Shown here in pieces: positions 19,035-28,090 of a DNA stretch of 64,000 nt (position 1 is the first letter of the stretch; each line of letters starts with the position of its first letter). Below the pieces are notes generated by a model. The model was not told where the DNA came from and ran no database searches. It saw only the letters and a list, made by a program, of their open reading frames with translations. A program made the translations under genes and the position numbers. This DNA is from Comamonadaceae bacterium OH2545_COT-014 (GTDB taxonomy: Bacteria; Pseudomonadota; Gammaproteobacteria; Burkholderiales; Burkholderiaceae_C): NCBI GenBank assembly GCA_003859965.1, contig RQYR01000001.1, positions 62,001-126,000 of the forward strand, written 5' to 3'.

Positions 19035-19508
19035 GGGCGAGAAGAAAGCGGGTGCGACGGATGCCCCGCATGGTAGGCAGCGCGCATGGCCGTGGCGACC
19101 CGGTTCTTGCGCTATTGGTACCCGGCTCAACGCAGGCCCAGGCCACGCTGCGGGTGGGCCGTCATCCCAGCCTGGATTGGCTCCGTTCATCAGGTGCCCG
19201 ACGCCTTGGCCGGCCAACGTTACCCGCGCGCGGGCGCATGCCTACCGGCAGCGGGCCATGCGCCCCGGCTCAAGATCGGCCCGCGCCAGACCAGTCCACT
19301 TCGGTCAACGCGGCGTCGCCCGTGTCTGGTGGCGGGCGCCTTGCCCATCATGGGGCTCATGCGGCTGCCGTATTGCAGCAAGGCGCCGCCACAGGGCGGG
19401 CCGGTTTCTTCCTTCCTCCTGCGCGCTCCCGGATGTTGGATGTTTTGGATAAAGACCCTGCCCCCGCACGGCACGGCGGCACGCCAAAGCGGCCATGGGC
19501 GCAAACCC
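19035..19508. other. Spacer of about 470 bp, no gene supported
   Basis: This lies between the divergently oriented alkyltransferase gene and the zapB-like gene. It has several open frames typical of GC-rich DNA, but none with a recognisable protein, a good ribosome site or codon bias. Its right end carries the promoter-like TACAAT at 19509. No RNA gene or repeat was recognised. Confidence 0.4.
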
Positions 19509-19514
19509 TACAAT
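19509..19514 (+). promoter_or_regulatory. Probable -10 box for the zapB-like/zapA genes
   Basis: TACAAT lies 35 bases before the ATG at 19549 in the context CCCTACAATCC, a good sigma-70 -10 match. The -35 region about 17 bases upstream is poor (AAAGCG), so this is a moderate-confidence call. Confidence 0.45.
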
Positions 19515-19548
19515 CCGGCCACGCCGCCCACCACTTTGTGCTTGCCGC

Positions 19549-19797
19549 ATGAACCAACCACCGCCTTTGCTGGACCAGATCGCCGAGCGCGTGGAGCGCC
19601 TGCTTGTGCGCCACGCCGAATTGCAGCGCACTAATACCTTGCTGGCACAGCAGGTTGATGCGCTGACGCAGGAGCGCGACAGCCTGAAGTCACGCCTGAT
19701 GGCGGCGCGCGCGCGCATTGATGCACTGATTGACCGCCTGCCCGCGCAACCTGTGGCCGCGCCACAACAGGAGGGCGCCAGCCATGAACCAGATTGA
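19549..19797 (+). CDS. ZapB-like coiled-coil protein
   Basis: This 82-residue protein is predicted to be largely one coiled coil (about residues 8-64; heptads of Leu/Val with many Arg, Glu and Gln: LLDQIAERVERLLVRHAEL then TLLAQQVDALTQERDSLKSR). The tail is Pro/Ala/Gln-rich. It overlaps zapA by 14 bases. Similar short coiled-coil proteins precede zapA in many beta- and gammaproteobacteria and are annotated as cell-division ZapB-like or TIGR02449 family. A role at the FtsZ ring together with ZapA is inferred from this context. Confidence 0.75.
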   Translation: MNQPPPLLDQIAERVERLLVRHAELQRTNTLLAQQVDALTQERDSLKSRLMAARARIDALIDRLPAQPVAAPQQEGASHEPD

Positions 19798-20110
19798 AGT
19801 GAAGATCATGGGCCAGGGCTACCTGCTAGGCTGCCCCGATGGCGGCGAGCAGCGCTTGGCGGCCGCCGTGGCCCGCGTGGACGAGGCCATGTGCAAGATC
19901 CGCGACGCGGGCAAGATCAAGGCGCGCGACCGCATTGCCGTGCTGGCCGCGCTCAACCTCGCTTTCGAGCTGGCCGAGCACACCAGCGCCCCGCCCAGCG
20001 CGGCCAATGACAGCACCCCTTCACCGGCGCACCAGGGCGATGCGCCCGCCCTGGCGGCCCTGCTGGAACGGCTTGACCAGGCGCTGGGTCACGACGGCCA
20101 ACTGCTCTGA
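19784..20110 (+). CDS. zapA: Cell division protein ZapA
   Basis: ZapA binds FtsZ and bundles protofilaments at mid-cell. This 108-residue protein has the typical N-terminal start MNQIEVKIMGQGYLLGCPDGGEQ (read as MNQIEVKIMGQGYLLGC then PDGGEQ), followed by LAAAVARVDEAMCKIR and RDRIAVLAALNLAFEL. A C-terminal helical tail follows an Ala/Pro linker. The start overlaps the upstream coiled-coil gene. The 6S RNA gene follows, a gene order shared by many proteobacteria. Confidence 0.93.
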   Translation: MNQIEVKIMGQGYLLGCPDGGEQRLAAAVARVDEAMCKIRDAGKIKARDRIAVLAALNLAFELAEHTSAPPSAANDSTPSPAHQGDAPALAALLERLDQALGHDGQLL

Positions 20111-20210
20111 CCAGCCCCGCTGGCGCCATGCCAGCCGCCGGTGGCGGCACGCGCCAGTCGCCACCCCCTATCCAGCCGTGCCCGCATGGCATTTGCGCCC
20201 GCCGGGCGCG

Positions 20211-20238
20211 TTGACCGTTGCGGCCCCGGCGCTAGAAT
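20211..20238 (+). promoter_or_regulatory. Sigma-70 promoter of 6S RNA
   Basis: TTGACC (20211-20216) and TAGAAT (20233-20238) are separated by 16 bases, a strong housekeeping promoter. The predicted transcription start is about seven bases on, where the 6S closing stem begins (20245). Confidence 0.75.
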
Positions 20239-20244
20239 GGCCCC

Positions 20245-20422
20245 GTCTGCGGCTTGCGTGCCGGGCTTTATATTTCCTTGAACCAATGCTCTTATGAGCC
20301 CGGGCAAGGAACATTGTCTGGCCAGCGTGAACGTCTCGCGTCAGATGATCCCAAGGCCAGTCTGACCTCGCCCACCTGAACCCCCGCGTTCAGGATGACG
20401 GTCCGGTGGCAATGCCGCAGAC
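20245..20422 (+). ncRNA. ssrS: 6S RNA
   Basis: 6S RNA binds sigma-70 RNA polymerase holoenzyme and down-regulates transcription in stationary phase. The evidence is position (directly after zapA), a strong promoter just upstream, and fold. The 5' end (20245-20264, beginning GTCTGCGGC) pairs with the 3' end (20403-20422, ending GCCGCAGAC) to form the long closing stem. A large, less paired middle is consistent with the open bubble. Length is about 178 bases, near the usual 180-190. The call relies on synteny and pairing; a covariance-model search would settle it. Confidence 0.82.
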
Positions 20423-20518
20423 ACCTTTGCCGCTTTCCCTCTTTCTCCCACGCCCGCCCCCTCTTTCGCGCCCTGCCTGCCTTCCGCCACTTGGTGCCTT
20501 GTCAGCGCACATTGTGCT

Positions 20519-20576
20519 GATAGCTATCAAAAAAATAGCTTTTAAGGCTTACCCATTGGGCGCTAAAGCCGTTTCT
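20519..20576 (+). repeat. AT-rich intergenic repeat, copy A
   Basis: The sequence starts ATAGCTATCAAAAAAATAGC, continues through GGCGCTAAAGCC-like bases and ends GTTT. Its first 22 bases match copy E (44195-44254) at 21 positions. It lies just upstream of the TauE/SafE gene and is strikingly AT-rich compared with its surroundings. Confidence 0.65.
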
Positions 20577-20592
20577 CTTTCAGATACCTGCC

Positions 20593-21405
20593 ATGCCCAT
20601 CGACTTTGCGCTTGTGTTTCAACTGGCATTGCTCGGCCTGGCCACTGGCTTTCTGGCCGGTCTGCTGGGCATTGGCGGCGGCATGATCATGGTGCCTTTC
20701 ATCTCGGCCATGCTGGGTGCGCGCGGGGTAGAGCCGGGGCTGGCGCTGAAGATGGCGATTGCCACATCCATGGCCACCATCGTCTTTACTTCCATCAGCA
20801 GCGTGCGCGCCCATCACCGCAAGGGCGCGGTGCGCTGGGATCTGGTGAAACGCTTGGCCCCCGGCATTGTGCTGGGCGCCATGGTCGCCAGCCTGGGGGC
20901 ATTCGCCATTCTCAAAGGCACAGCCCTGGGTCTGGTGTTCGCAGCGTTCGTGTTCTTTTCGGGCACGCAAATGCTGTTGGACAAAAAGCCGCCCCCCTCC
21001 CGGCAGCTACCCGGCCCGGCCGGGCTGGTGGGCGCAGGCGGGGTGATCGGCTTTCTTTCAGGCCTGGTGGGCGCGGGCGGCGGTTTCGTGTCGGTGCCCT
21101 TCATGGCCTGGTGCAACGTGGCCATGCACAACGCCGTGGCCACCAGCGCGGCGCTGGGCTTTCCCATCGCGCTGGCCAACACGGCGGGCTACATCGCTGG
21201 TGGCCAGGCCGTCAGCGGCTTGCCGCCTTATGCCCTGGGCTACGTCTGGCTGCCCGCGCTGGCGGTGATTGCTACTTGCAGCGTAGTGATGGCCCCGCAA
21301 GGCGCGCGGGCCGCGCATGCCCTGCCCGTCAAGAAGCTCAAGCGCCTTTTCGGGCTGGTGCTGTACACCCTGGGCGCTTACATGCTTTGGCGCACACTGG
21401 CCTGA
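20593..21405 (+). CDS. TauE/SafE family sulfite/sulfonate exporter-like permease
   Basis: This is an integral membrane protein of 270 residues with about eight helices arranged as two repeats. Each repeat has the family's Gly-rich signature, LAGLLGIGGGMIMVPF near residues 21-36 and LSGLVGAGGGFVSVPFM near 156-172. The family (formerly DUF81) exports organosulfur anions or has unknown substrates; the sequence does not give the substrate. It is a single-gene unit after 6S RNA, with AT-rich repeat copy A directly upstream and a short AGAACCTGTTCAAA motif overlapping its stop codon. Confidence 0.88.
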   Translation: MPIDFALVFQLALLGLATGFLAGLLGIGGGMIMVPFISAMLGARGVEPGLALKMAIATSMATIVFTSISSVRAHHRKGAVRWDLVKRLAPGIVLGAMVASLGAFAILKGTALGLVFAAFVFFSGTQMLLDKKPPPSRQLPGPAGLVGAGGVIGFLSGLVGAGGGFVSVPFMAWCNVAMHNAVATSAALGFPIALANTAGYIAGGQAVSGLPPYALGYVWLPALAVIATCSVVMAPQGARAAHALPVKKLKRLFGLVLYTLGAYMLWRTLA

Positions 21406-21418
21406 GAACCTGTTCAAA
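21405..21418 (+). repeat. AGAACCTGTTCAAA motif after the tauE-like stop
   Basis: This 14-base motif begins at the last base of the stop codon and is identical to the motif at 44104-44117. It is nearly identical to the terminal repeats of the element at 47053-47254. A weak partner, GTTCAAAGG on the other strand, lies near 21530. It may be a degenerate end of the same element family. Confidence 0.45.
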
Positions 21419-21642
21419 GCCTCTTCGCAGGCCGCACCCGCGCAAATATTCAGAGGCCCCCCCACGCGAGACGCTCTGTGCCGCAGCCGCCTTGGCGTAG
21501 GGGTTTCACATGCCCTTTTGCTGTGCCTTTGAACGTGCCACATGGGCTGGCGATGGAAAGCGCACCGGCCATTTTCTGGCCAAGTTACCCATAGACCACG
21601 CTGACTGTGGCTTTGGCTCGCAAAAGGTGATGAGCGGACACC

Positions 21643-22623
21643 TTACCCACGGCCGTTAGCAGGCGCAGGCAGCCCGAAAGCGCGAGCCAAAGCGGCGGCG
21701 GCGTGCTGGTGCGCGGTACGGGCTTCGGTAATCACGCGCCCGAAGGCGATGAAGCCATGAACGACCCCGCGGTAAAGCTCCAGATCCACCGCCACGCCGG
21801 CCGCACGCAGTTTGTCGGCATAAGCCAGCCCTTCATCCACCAGCGGGTCGCACTCGGCCAGCCCCACCCAGGCCGGGGCCACGCCTTCCACGTCGTCGTG
21901 CAGCAAGGGCGCAAAGCGCCAGTCGGTGCGGTCGATGGTGTCGATGTACTGGCCGAAAAACCAGGTAATGAGCGTTTCGTCCAGCACCGGGCCATGCCGG
22001 AAGCGCTGGTGTGAAGCCGTGTCCTGATGCGCCGTGGTGCCGGGGTAGATGAGCAGTTGCAACGCCAGCGGCAGCCCTGCATCACGGGCGTGAATGGCGC
22101 TGACAGCCGCCAGCGTGCCGCCAGCCGAGTCACCACCTACGGCCAGGCGCGCGCCGTCCAGGCCGAGGGTATGGCCCTCGCGCGCCAGCCAAGCCAGGGC
22201 ATCCCAGGCATCATGCACAGCCGTGGGAAAACGGTGCGCCGGGGCCAACCGGTAATCCAGCGAAACTACCGCCACGCCGCTTTGCGCGGCCAGCACGCGG
22301 CACAGCGTATCGTGCGTTTGCAGGCTGCCCACCGTGAAGCCGCCGCCATGCAGATACAGCAGCACAGGCAGGCCCACGGCGCCAGGCTGCGCGGGCGTGG
22401 CCGCATACAGGCGGGCCGGCAGGGCATGACCATTACGGGCCGGGATATGCAGGTCATGCACGCGGGCCAGCGGCGGCTTAGACACATCCAGCACACCGGC
22501 GGTCTTTTCGTAGGCGGCCTTGGCCCCCTCCGGGCCCAGGGCATGCAAAGGCGGATGCGCGGCACGGGCCATGCGTTCCAGCAGGCCGCGCATGGCTGGC
22601 GTGAGTGCGTCCTGGCTGCTCAT
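21643..22623 (-). CDS. Alpha/beta hydrolase (hormone-sensitive-lipase family esterase)
   Basis: This 326-residue cytoplasmic esterase/lipase has the HSL-family oxyanion motif HGGGF (92-96), the strand motif SLDYRLAPAHRFP, the nucleophile elbow GDSAGG (Ser at about 166), and likely acid and His of the triad near Asp259 (ECDPLVDEG) and His289 (GVVHGF). It would hydrolyse short-chain esters; the natural substrate is unknown. MSSQDALTP at 22623 is chosen because the upstream extension to 22680 is Arg-rich and not family-like. It is a single-gene unit with AT-rich repeat copy B upstream. Confidence 0.9.
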   Translation of the reverse strand: MSSQDALTPAMRGLLERMARAAHPPLHALGPEGAKAAYEKTAGVLDVSKPPLARVHDLHIPARNGHALPARLYAATPAQPGAVGLPVLLYLHGGGFTVGSLQTHDTLCRVLAAQSGVAVVSLDYRLAPAHRFPTAVHDAWDALAWLAREGHTLGLDGARLAVGGDSAGGTLAAVSAIHARDAGLPLALQLLIYPGTTAHQDTASHQRFRHGPVLDETLITWFFGQYIDTIDRTDWRFAPLLHDDVEGVAPAWVGLAECDPLVDEGLAYADKLRAAGVAVDLELYRGVVHGFIAFGRVITEARTAHQHAAAALARAFGLPAPANGRG

Positions 22624-22722
22624 GGGCGTGGCTGAACGGATGAGGGCGCGCGGAAGACGGCAAGCGCGCCTTGACGCCAAGGCCGCCTGCCCATGACGCC
22701 ACGAGGGACGCGCCGGCCAATA

Positions 22723-22783
22723 AATTCAAAAAATATAGCAAACATGCTTAGAACCATGTTCCTAAACAGCATTTTTTCTTAAA
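22723..22783 (+). repeat. AT-rich intergenic repeat, copy B
   Basis: A diverged copy: AAAAAATATAGCA, then CATGCTTAGAACC, ending AACAGCATTTTTT. It shares the TAGC start, the spacing and the T-rich end of the other copies. It lies between rplY and the esterase gene and could contribute the esterase promoter. Confidence 0.45.
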
Positions 22784-22812
22784 AATGAACCCTGGGCATA
22801 CAGTGCGCAGCC

Positions 22813-22842
22813 AAAAAAATAGCCCGCCAAAGTCGGCGGGCC
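22813..22842 (-). terminator. Intrinsic terminator of rplY
   Basis: A seven-base GC stem (GCCCGCC 22822-22828 with GGCGGGC 22835-22841) is followed on the minus strand by TATTTTTTT. It lies about 60 bases after the rplY stop and probably ends the ispE-tRNA-prs-rplY transcription region. Confidence 0.82.
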
Positions 22843-22900
22843 ATTTTCACGCAGCGCGGGCCGTGGCGTCTGACCTCAGCCGGCTGGGCGCTTGTCTGGT

Positions 22901-23515
22901 TTACTTGGCTTCTTCGGCGCCATCCGCGGCGGCGTCGCCAGCATCGGCAGGCTCTTCGGCCGGCATCACCACCGTGACCAGCACCGGGTTGTCCTGGCCG
23001 TGCAGAACGGCTTCGACGCCCTTGGGCAGGGTGATGTCGTTGAGGTGCAGCGTGGCGCCCTTTTCCAGCTGGGACAGATCAACCTCAATGGCTTCGGGCA
23101 GATCGGCTGGCAGGCAGGACACTTCAAGCTCATTCAGCACGTGATTGACCAGCCCCTTGCCCAGCTTCACGGCAGGCGACTCTTCTTCGCCCTTGTAGTG
23201 CAGCGGCACCTTGGTGTGCAGTTTGGTCTTGGCGGAGACACGCTGGAAGTCGATGTGCAGGATCTGCTGGCGCACAGGGTGCAATTGCAGATCGCGCAGC
23301 AGCACTTTGCTGACTTTTCCGCCCAGCTCCATGTCGAGCACGGACGAGTGGAACGCCTCTTTCTTAACGGCTTGCCACAGTGCGTTGTGATCCAGCTCAA
23401 TGAGCTGCGGCTCGGCACTGCCGCCATAAACAATGCCGGGCACCTTGCCGGCGTTACGCAGACGGCGGCTCGCACCCGTACCCTGCTTGCTGCGCTCGAA
23501 AGCGACGAATTTCAT
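22901..23515 (-). CDS. rplY: 50S ribosomal protein L25 (long CTC form)
   Basis: L25 binds 5S rRNA in the large ribosomal subunit. This is the 204-residue two-domain CTC-like form: the N-terminal 5S-binding domain ([31 protein letters not shown] in pieces, then LELDHN-like [11 protein letters not shown]) and a beta-rich C-terminal domain ending in an acidic Ala/Glu/Asp tail ([18 protein letters not shown]). It follows prs by about 120 bases, the common proteobacterial arrangement, and ends in a clear terminator. Confidence 0.95.
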   Translation of the reverse strand: MKFVAFERSKQGTGASRRLRNAGKVPGIVYGGSAEPQLIELDHNALWQAVKKEAFHSSVLDMELGGKVSKVLLRDLQLHPVRQQILHIDFQRVSAKTKLHTKVPLHYKGEEESPAVKLGKGLVNHVLNELEVSCLPADLPEAIEVDLSQLEKGATLHLNDITLPKGVEAVLHGQDNPVLVTVVMPAEEPADAGDAAADGAEEAK

Positions 23516-23634
23516 GTGAACTCCTGTTGGAGCCGACCGCGACCAGTCTGGCTCGGGTTGAAAAAGGCCCGCTCAGGCAATGCGCACAGAGGTCAGCGCA
23601 GGGGGCGCGGCGGGCCGGGGTGGCGTTTCAGGCG

Positions 23635-24612
23635 TCAGAACAGGTTGTCCTGCTCCTGAAACAAACTCATGACGGACTCGCCGCTTGAGATGCGCTGAAT
23701 GGTTTGCGCGATCAGCGGCGCAACCGAAAGCTGGCGGATCTTGGCGCACTGTGTGGCCGCATTGGACAGAGGAATGGTGTTGGTCACCACCACTTCATCC
23801 AGCGCGGCGCCCTGCGAAATGCGTTCAATCGCCGGGCCCGAAAAAATCGGGTGGGTGCAATAGGCATAGACCTTTTTGGCGCCTCGTTCCTTGAGCACCT
23901 CAGCCGCTTTGACCAGGGTGCCTGCGGTATCGATCATGTCGTCCATGATGACGCAGTTGCGCCCTTCGATATCGCCAATCACATGCATGACTTCGCTCAC
24001 ATTGGCCTTGGGGCGCCGCTTGTCAATGATGGCGAGGTCACAACCCAGTTGCTTGGCCAGTGCGCGCGCGCGTACCACGCCGCCCACGTCGGGGCTGACG
24101 ACCAGCAGGTCGTCGTAGTTCTTCTGGCGCAAATCGCCCAGCAACACTGGCGAGGCGTAGATGTTGTCCACCGGGATGTCGAAAAAGCCCTGGATCTGGT
24201 CGGCGTGCAGATCCATAGTGAGCACATTGCTCACACCCACGGTTTGCAGCAGGTTGGCCACCACTTTGGCCGAAATGGGCACGCGCGTGGAGCGCGGGCG
24301 GCGATCCTGACGGGCGTAGCCAAAATAGGGAATGACGGCGCTGATGCGTTCGGCCGATGCGCGTTTAAGCGCATCCACCATGATGAGCAGCTCCATCAGG
24401 TTTTCATTGGTCGGCGCACAAGTGGGCTGCACCACGAAAACATCGCGCCCGCGCACGTTTTGCTTGATCTCGACGGTGACTTCACCATCAGAGAAACGCC
24501 CCACATCAGCAACACCCAAACCAATGCCGAGCGTGCTGGCGATTTCTTGCGCCAGCGCCGGATTGGCATTGCCGGTAAAAACCAGAAAGTCGGGGGAATG
24601 GGTCGGCTGCAT
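23635..24612 (-). CDS. prs: Ribose-phosphate pyrophosphokinase
   Basis: This enzyme makes PRPP from ribose 5-phosphate and ATP, the precursor of nucleotides, His and Trp. The 325-residue protein has [14 protein letters not shown] at the N-terminus, the flexible loop with [19 protein letters not shown] ([10 protein letters not shown] / RPRSTRVPI), the motif [17 protein letters not shown] and the PRPP-binding loop [13 protein letters not shown]. It lies about 120 bases downstream of the tRNA-Gln gene and upstream of rplY; this order (ispE-tRNA-Gln-prs-rplY) is conserved in Burkholderiales. Confidence 0.97.
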   Translation of the reverse strand: MQPTHSPDFLVFTGNANPALAQEIASTLGIGLGVADVGRFSDGEVTVEIKQNVRGRDVFVVQPTCAPTNENLMELLIMVDALKRASAERISAVIPYFGYARQDRRPRSTRVPISAKVVANLLQTVGVSNVLTMDLHADQIQGFFDIPVDNIYASPVLLGDLRQKNYDDLLVVSPDVGGVVRARALAKQLGCDLAIIDKRRPKANVSEVMHVIGDIEGRNCVIMDDMIDTAGTLVKAAEVLKERGAKKVYAYCTHPIFSGPAIERISQGAALDEVVVTNTIPLSNAATQCAKIRQLSVAPLIAQTIQRISSGESVMSLFQEQDNLF

Positions 24613-24734
24613 GCGCTTTCCGGCGAATCAACGAGGCTATTGTGAAACAACGCCTTGCCGGATGCGCTTGACTGCGTCACGCCCGGCGCACGGCAAGACG
24701 CTCGGTCAATTGCAACTTGCAAAAGAAAAAGGTT

Positions 24735-24812
24735 TGGCAGGGGAGGAAGGACTCGAACCCTCGCATGCCGGAATCAAAATCCGGTGCCTTAACCAACTTG
24801 GCGACTCCCCTA
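24735..24812 (-). tRNA. tRNA-Gln (anticodon TTG)
   Basis: On the minus strand the sequence folds as a full cloverleaf. The seven-base acceptor stem is TAGGGGA with TCCCCTG, followed by an encoded CCA. The D arm has AAGTTGGTTAAGG, the anticodon stem-loop is CCGGATTTTGATTCCGG with anticodon TTG reading CAA (and CAG), and the T arm is AGGGTTCGAGTCCT. It sits about 40 bases after the ispE stop and 120 bases before prs, so it may be processed from a read-through transcript. Confidence 0.96.
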
Positions 24813-24854
24813 CACAGGCAACTCAGCTTGACAGCCGAATCACCCAAATCGTCG

Positions 24855-25700
24855 CTAGGAAACCCAACCGCATAGCGGATGAATCTCCATATTGCCACAT
24901 TCCCTCATTTGCCAGCCTTCACCAAGGCCACCAGACAAAGAACCCAACCACCCATCAGGCAGCAACGCAAAAATAGCGTTGCCGGAGCCAGTCATCCTTG
25001 CACTCAGCCCCCTGCTCCGCAGGAAATGGATGCCTTGAGCAATTTGCGGATCATACCGCTCGGCCACCGGTTGCAGGTCATTGCGGCCAAAGCCGTATGG
25101 GTCTGCAGCGAAAAACGAGATTGTAGCAGGTTTTGTGGCGCGTTGCAGCAAGGGGTCAGAAAAAATTTCACCAGTATTCAAACCACCGGGAGGTTTGAGC
25201 ACCACGAAACGCGCCGGAGGCAATGTCAGCGGCTGCAGCGCCTCCCCGACACCTTCCGCCCAGGCATTGCGGCCAAAGAGGAAAAAAGGCACGTCCGCCC
25301 CCAGGCTCAACCCGATCCGCTGCAATGCTTGCGCGTCCAGCCCCAGCTTCCACAGTCGGTTGAGTGCCAGCAGCGTGGTGGCGGCATCGGATGAACCTCC
25401 GCCCATGCCGGCTTGCGCGGGAATGCGCTTGTCAATGGCGATATGCGCGCCTTCCGTGCAGCCTGTGGCCGCTTGCAGTGCGCGGGCGGCGCGCAGCACC
25501 AGATCGTCGGCCGGCAGCGGCACGGTCAAATCTTCGCGGCTGAGACGGGCGCCAGCCCGCTGCTCGAAATGCAGCGTGTCACACCAGTCAATCAGCATGA
25601 AGGCCGATTGCAGCAAGTGATAACCATCGGCGCGGCGGCCCGTCACATGCAGGAAGAGATTCAGCTTGGCAGGCGCCGGTACATCCAGGAGCGAACGCAT
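24855..25700 (-). CDS. ispE: 4-diphosphocytidyl-2-C-methyl-D-erythritol kinase
   Basis: IspE phosphorylates CDP-ME in the non-mevalonate (MEP) isoprenoid pathway. The 281-residue GHMP-kinase protein has the N-terminal APAKLNLFLHVTGRRADGYH (Lys12 region), the ATP loop AQAGMGGGSSDAATTL (98-106) and the block GADVPFFLFG; the C-terminal GHMP motif is ARMTGSGNAIFALL. It ends 40 bases before the tRNA-Gln gene and starts about 30 bases downstream of lolB, probably in one transcription unit. Confidence 0.96.
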   Translation of the reverse strand: MRSLLDVPAPAKLNLFLHVTGRRADGYHLLQSAFMLIDWCDTLHFEQRAGARLSREDLTVPLPADDLVLRAARALQAATGCTEGAHIAIDKRIPAQAGMGGGSSDAATTLLALNRLWKLGLDAQALQRIGLSLGADVPFFLFGRNAWAEGVGEALQPLTLPPARFVVLKPPGGLNTGEIFSDPLLQRATKPATISFFAADPYGFGRNDLQPVAERYDPQIAQGIHFLRSRGLSARMTGSGNAIFALLPDGWLGSLSGGLGEGWQMRECGNMEIHPLCGWVS

Positions 25701-25731
25701 AGGCAGCGTGTGTGGGTGTGGCGAAGGCGCG

Positions 25732-26247
25732 TCAGGGCTCGAACACCAGTCGCAGTTCCGCGGCGGGCAAGGGCTGCACGCGGCGCGCCGTCAGTCTGCC
25801 CTGGGCAACACGGCCGAGATCGGCCTGCCAGCCTGGCGCCTCGTGCGGCTGGCCGCGCAGCCAGCCCAACAGCGCCTCCAGCGGCAAGGCGGCGGCGCCC
25901 GTGGCCTGCGCCGACAGTTGCTCCAGCGATTCATAGAACTGCGTTTGTCCGCCCTGCTCCAGCCATGCCTGGCCGGGCTGCCAATGCATGACCGCCAGCG
26001 TGTTGCCCAGCGGCGATGTGAAGCTCAACGCACCCGCCCGGGCATCACCGTTGAGCGTGAAGCCTGCGGCGTAGGATTGCGGTGGCTCGGACGCCACTTG
26101 CAGCGCCAGACGGCCTTGCCAGAAGGTGCGCGTCGGCTGGGCTTCGGCCTGCGCAGGCGCTTTTGCCGATGGCAGCGGCGCACAGGCGGCCAAGGCAGTC
26201 AGCAGCGCCAGCGCCGCAAGCCGGCACGCGGCGGAAAGCCGCTTCAA
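25732..26247 (-). CDS. lolB: Outer-membrane lipoprotein LolB
   Basis: LolB receives lipoproteins from LolA and inserts them into the outer membrane. The 171-residue precursor has a lipoprotein signal with lipobox LAAC (Cys at residue 22). The following body has FWQGRLALQV, a GDARAGALSFTSPLGNTLAVMHW stretch (in parts) and LPLEALLGWLRGQP, all LolB-like. It overlaps the stop of the upstream TPR-lipoprotein gene by four bases and precedes ispE, the usual Burkholderiales order. It is shorter than E. coli LolB (about 207 residues). Confidence 0.9.
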   Translation of the reverse strand: MKRLSAACRLAALALLTALAACAPLPSAKAPAQAEAQPTRTFWQGRLALQVASEPPQSYAAGFTLNGDARAGALSFTSPLGNTLAVMHWQPGQAWLEQGGQTQFYESLEQLSAQATGAAALPLEALLGWLRGQPHEAPGWQADLGRVAQGRLTARRVQPLPAAELRLVFEP

Positions 26248-28049
26248 GGCGCGCCCCCAAAGCGCTGCATGGTTTCCAGCAGCGTTTCGTTGTCGGGGTT
26301 GAGGCGCTGGCCCTTCTGCCAGACCGCGCGCGCCTCGTCCCGCTCGCCCAGCGCCCAGAGCACTTCGCCCAGATGGGCCGCAATCTCCGCGTCCGGACGG
26401 CGCTTGTAAGCCGCCTCCAGAATGCGCCGCGCTTCAGCCACTTGCCCCTGTCGGAAAACAACCCAGCCCAGGCTGTCTTGAATGTAGGCGTCATCTGGCG
26501 AGAGAGCCACCGCTTTGTCGATCAGGCGCCGCGCCTCTGCCAGACGCAGACGGCGGTTAGCCAGCGAATAGCCCAGCGCGTTGTAGGCGTGGGCCGAATC
26601 GGGGCGCAGACGGATCAGGCGGCGCAGCAGGCGCTCCATTTCCGCCAGGTTTTCGGCTTTTTCCGCTGCCATCGCGGCGTCGTAGATCAGGTCTTCATCG
26701 CCCGGGTTTCTGGCCAGCTCGGCCCGCAGCATGGAAAAAGCGGTGCGGGGCTGGCCATGGTCGCGCAGCAGCTGCGCTTCTGCCAGCAGTTTGAGGCGGG
26801 CGTCTTCCGGCTGGCTTTCCGGGATGGCCCGGATGAGCTGGCGGGCATCGTCCAGACGGCCTTGGCGCGCCAGCAGCGCCGCCCGGCGGGCCTGCACGGT
26901 CAGGGCGTCTTCTTCGGTGTCGATACGCGACAGCCATTGCTCAGCGGCGGCAAAGTCCCGCTGGCGTTCCGCCATTTGCGCCAGCACCAGGTAGGCCTGC
27001 GTGCGCGCCGTGCGGCGGTGGCCCTGGGCACCCTCGCCTTCTTCCGGCACCAGTGACAGGAATTTCTGCAAAGACACCTGCGCCTGCGCGTCCTCCTGTG
27101 CCTGCGCTTGTGCCAGGCCCAGCGCCAGCCAGCTTTCCGGGCTGTCCGGGTAGCGCTGGATCAGCGCGTTCAGCTGCGCCGCCGATTCTTGGGCGCGGTC
27201 AGCCTCTGCCAAAGCCTGCGCATAGCCAATGCCCACTTCAGGCTTGGCATAAGGGCTTTCCAGATAGGCGCGGATCAGCCCCTCGGCCTCTGGCACGCCA
27301 GCGCCAGCCATCAGTTGCAGCGCCAGCACGGCCGGCCATTCAGAGTAAGGGTCAGCGGCGCGCCCGGCTTCAGCGGCCGCCAGGGCGCCTGCCTTGTCGT
27401 CCGCCTGCAAGCGCATGCGTCCCACGGTGGTCCATGCCGCCCCTGTGGTGGCGGGGTCTTGCTGCGCATCGGCCAAGGCGCGCTCCACCACTTGCAGCGC
27501 CAGCCCCCGGTCGGCGGCGCGCGCATAAAGCGCAGGAATGGCGGTAATGAGCGAGGTGCGTTCCGCCAGCGGCACGGCAGCCAAGGTGGCGCGCAAGGGC
27601 GCCTCGGTATCCGCCACGCGGCCTAGCAGCATCAGCACTTGCAGCTCGTAACGGTTGGCCTCCACAGAGTCAGGATGGGCGCGGCGCCAGGCGCTGGCCG
27701 CGTCCAGCGCGACCGGGCCGTAGCGCGATTGCAGCGCCATGTCGGTGGCGCGCCTGTAGAGATCGGCATCCCCCGTGCGACGGGCGGCATCCAGCATGAA
27801 CGCGGCGCCACGGCGCGGGTTGCCCTGCTCGAAGTTGAATTCGCCAAGCAGCAGCTCATACATCAGGCGTGCATTCAGCGCCGACTGCGGCGGCGGCGCC
27901 AGAGGGCGGCCAGCGCTGGCTGCGGACGAGGCAGACGCCGCTGGCGCGGACGGGGTTTGCGCACAGGCAGCCAAACCGCCGCCCAGCGTGGCCAGCATCA
28001 GCGCCGAAAGGGCGAGCATTCGCCCGGAAAACCGCATCATGAAGTGCAT
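26244..28049 (-). CDS. Tetratricopeptide-repeat lipoprotein
   Basis: This is a long helical repeat protein of up to 601 residues. The N-terminal signal has a lipobox LAAC (Cys about residue 29), so it is likely an outer-membrane-anchored lipoprotein. TPR-like units run through most of the chain; good ones are near the C-terminus ([55 protein letters not shown]). The partner is not known. It is translationally coupled to lolB. The start may instead be the ATG at 28040 (MMRFSGRM); no strong ribosome site decides. It is divergent from mutM with only about 40 bases between starts. Confidence 0.85.
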   Translation of the reverse strand: MHFMMRFSGRMLALSALMLATLGGGLAACAQTPSAPAASASSAASAGRPLAPPPQSALNARLMYELLLGEFNFEQGNPRRGAAFMLDAARRTGDADLYRRATDMALQSRYGPVALDAASAWRRAHPDSVEANRYELQVLMLLGRVADTEAPLRATLAAVPLAERTSLITAIPALYARAADRGLALQVVERALADAQQDPATTGAAWTTVGRMRLQADDKAGALAAAEAGRAADPYSEWPAVLALQLMAGAGVPEAEGLIRAYLESPYAKPEVGIGYAQALAEADRAQESAAQLNALIQRYPDSPESWLALGLAQAQAQEDAQAQVSLQKFLSLVPEEGEGAQGHRRTARTQAYLVLAQMAERQRDFAAAEQWLSRIDTEEDALTVQARRAALLARQGRLDDARQLIRAIPESQPEDARLKLLAEAQLLRDHGQPRTAFSMLRAELARNPGDEDLIYDAAMAAEKAENLAEMERLLRRLIRLRPDSAHAYNALGYSLANRRLRLAEARRLIDKAVALSPDDAYIQDSLGWVVFRQGQVAEARRILEAAYKRRPDAEIAAHLGEVLWALGERDEARAVWQKGQRLNPDNETLLETMQRFGGAP

Positions 28050-28090
28050 CAGACCATAATAATCGAATCCCTTTTTTCAGCCCCTGCCTC

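Noticed and set aside
19086-19634. Candidate gene in the spacer before the zapB-like gene
   Set aside because: It overlaps the zapB-like start, has no ribosome site and its Pro/Arg/Ala-rich product is not recognisable.
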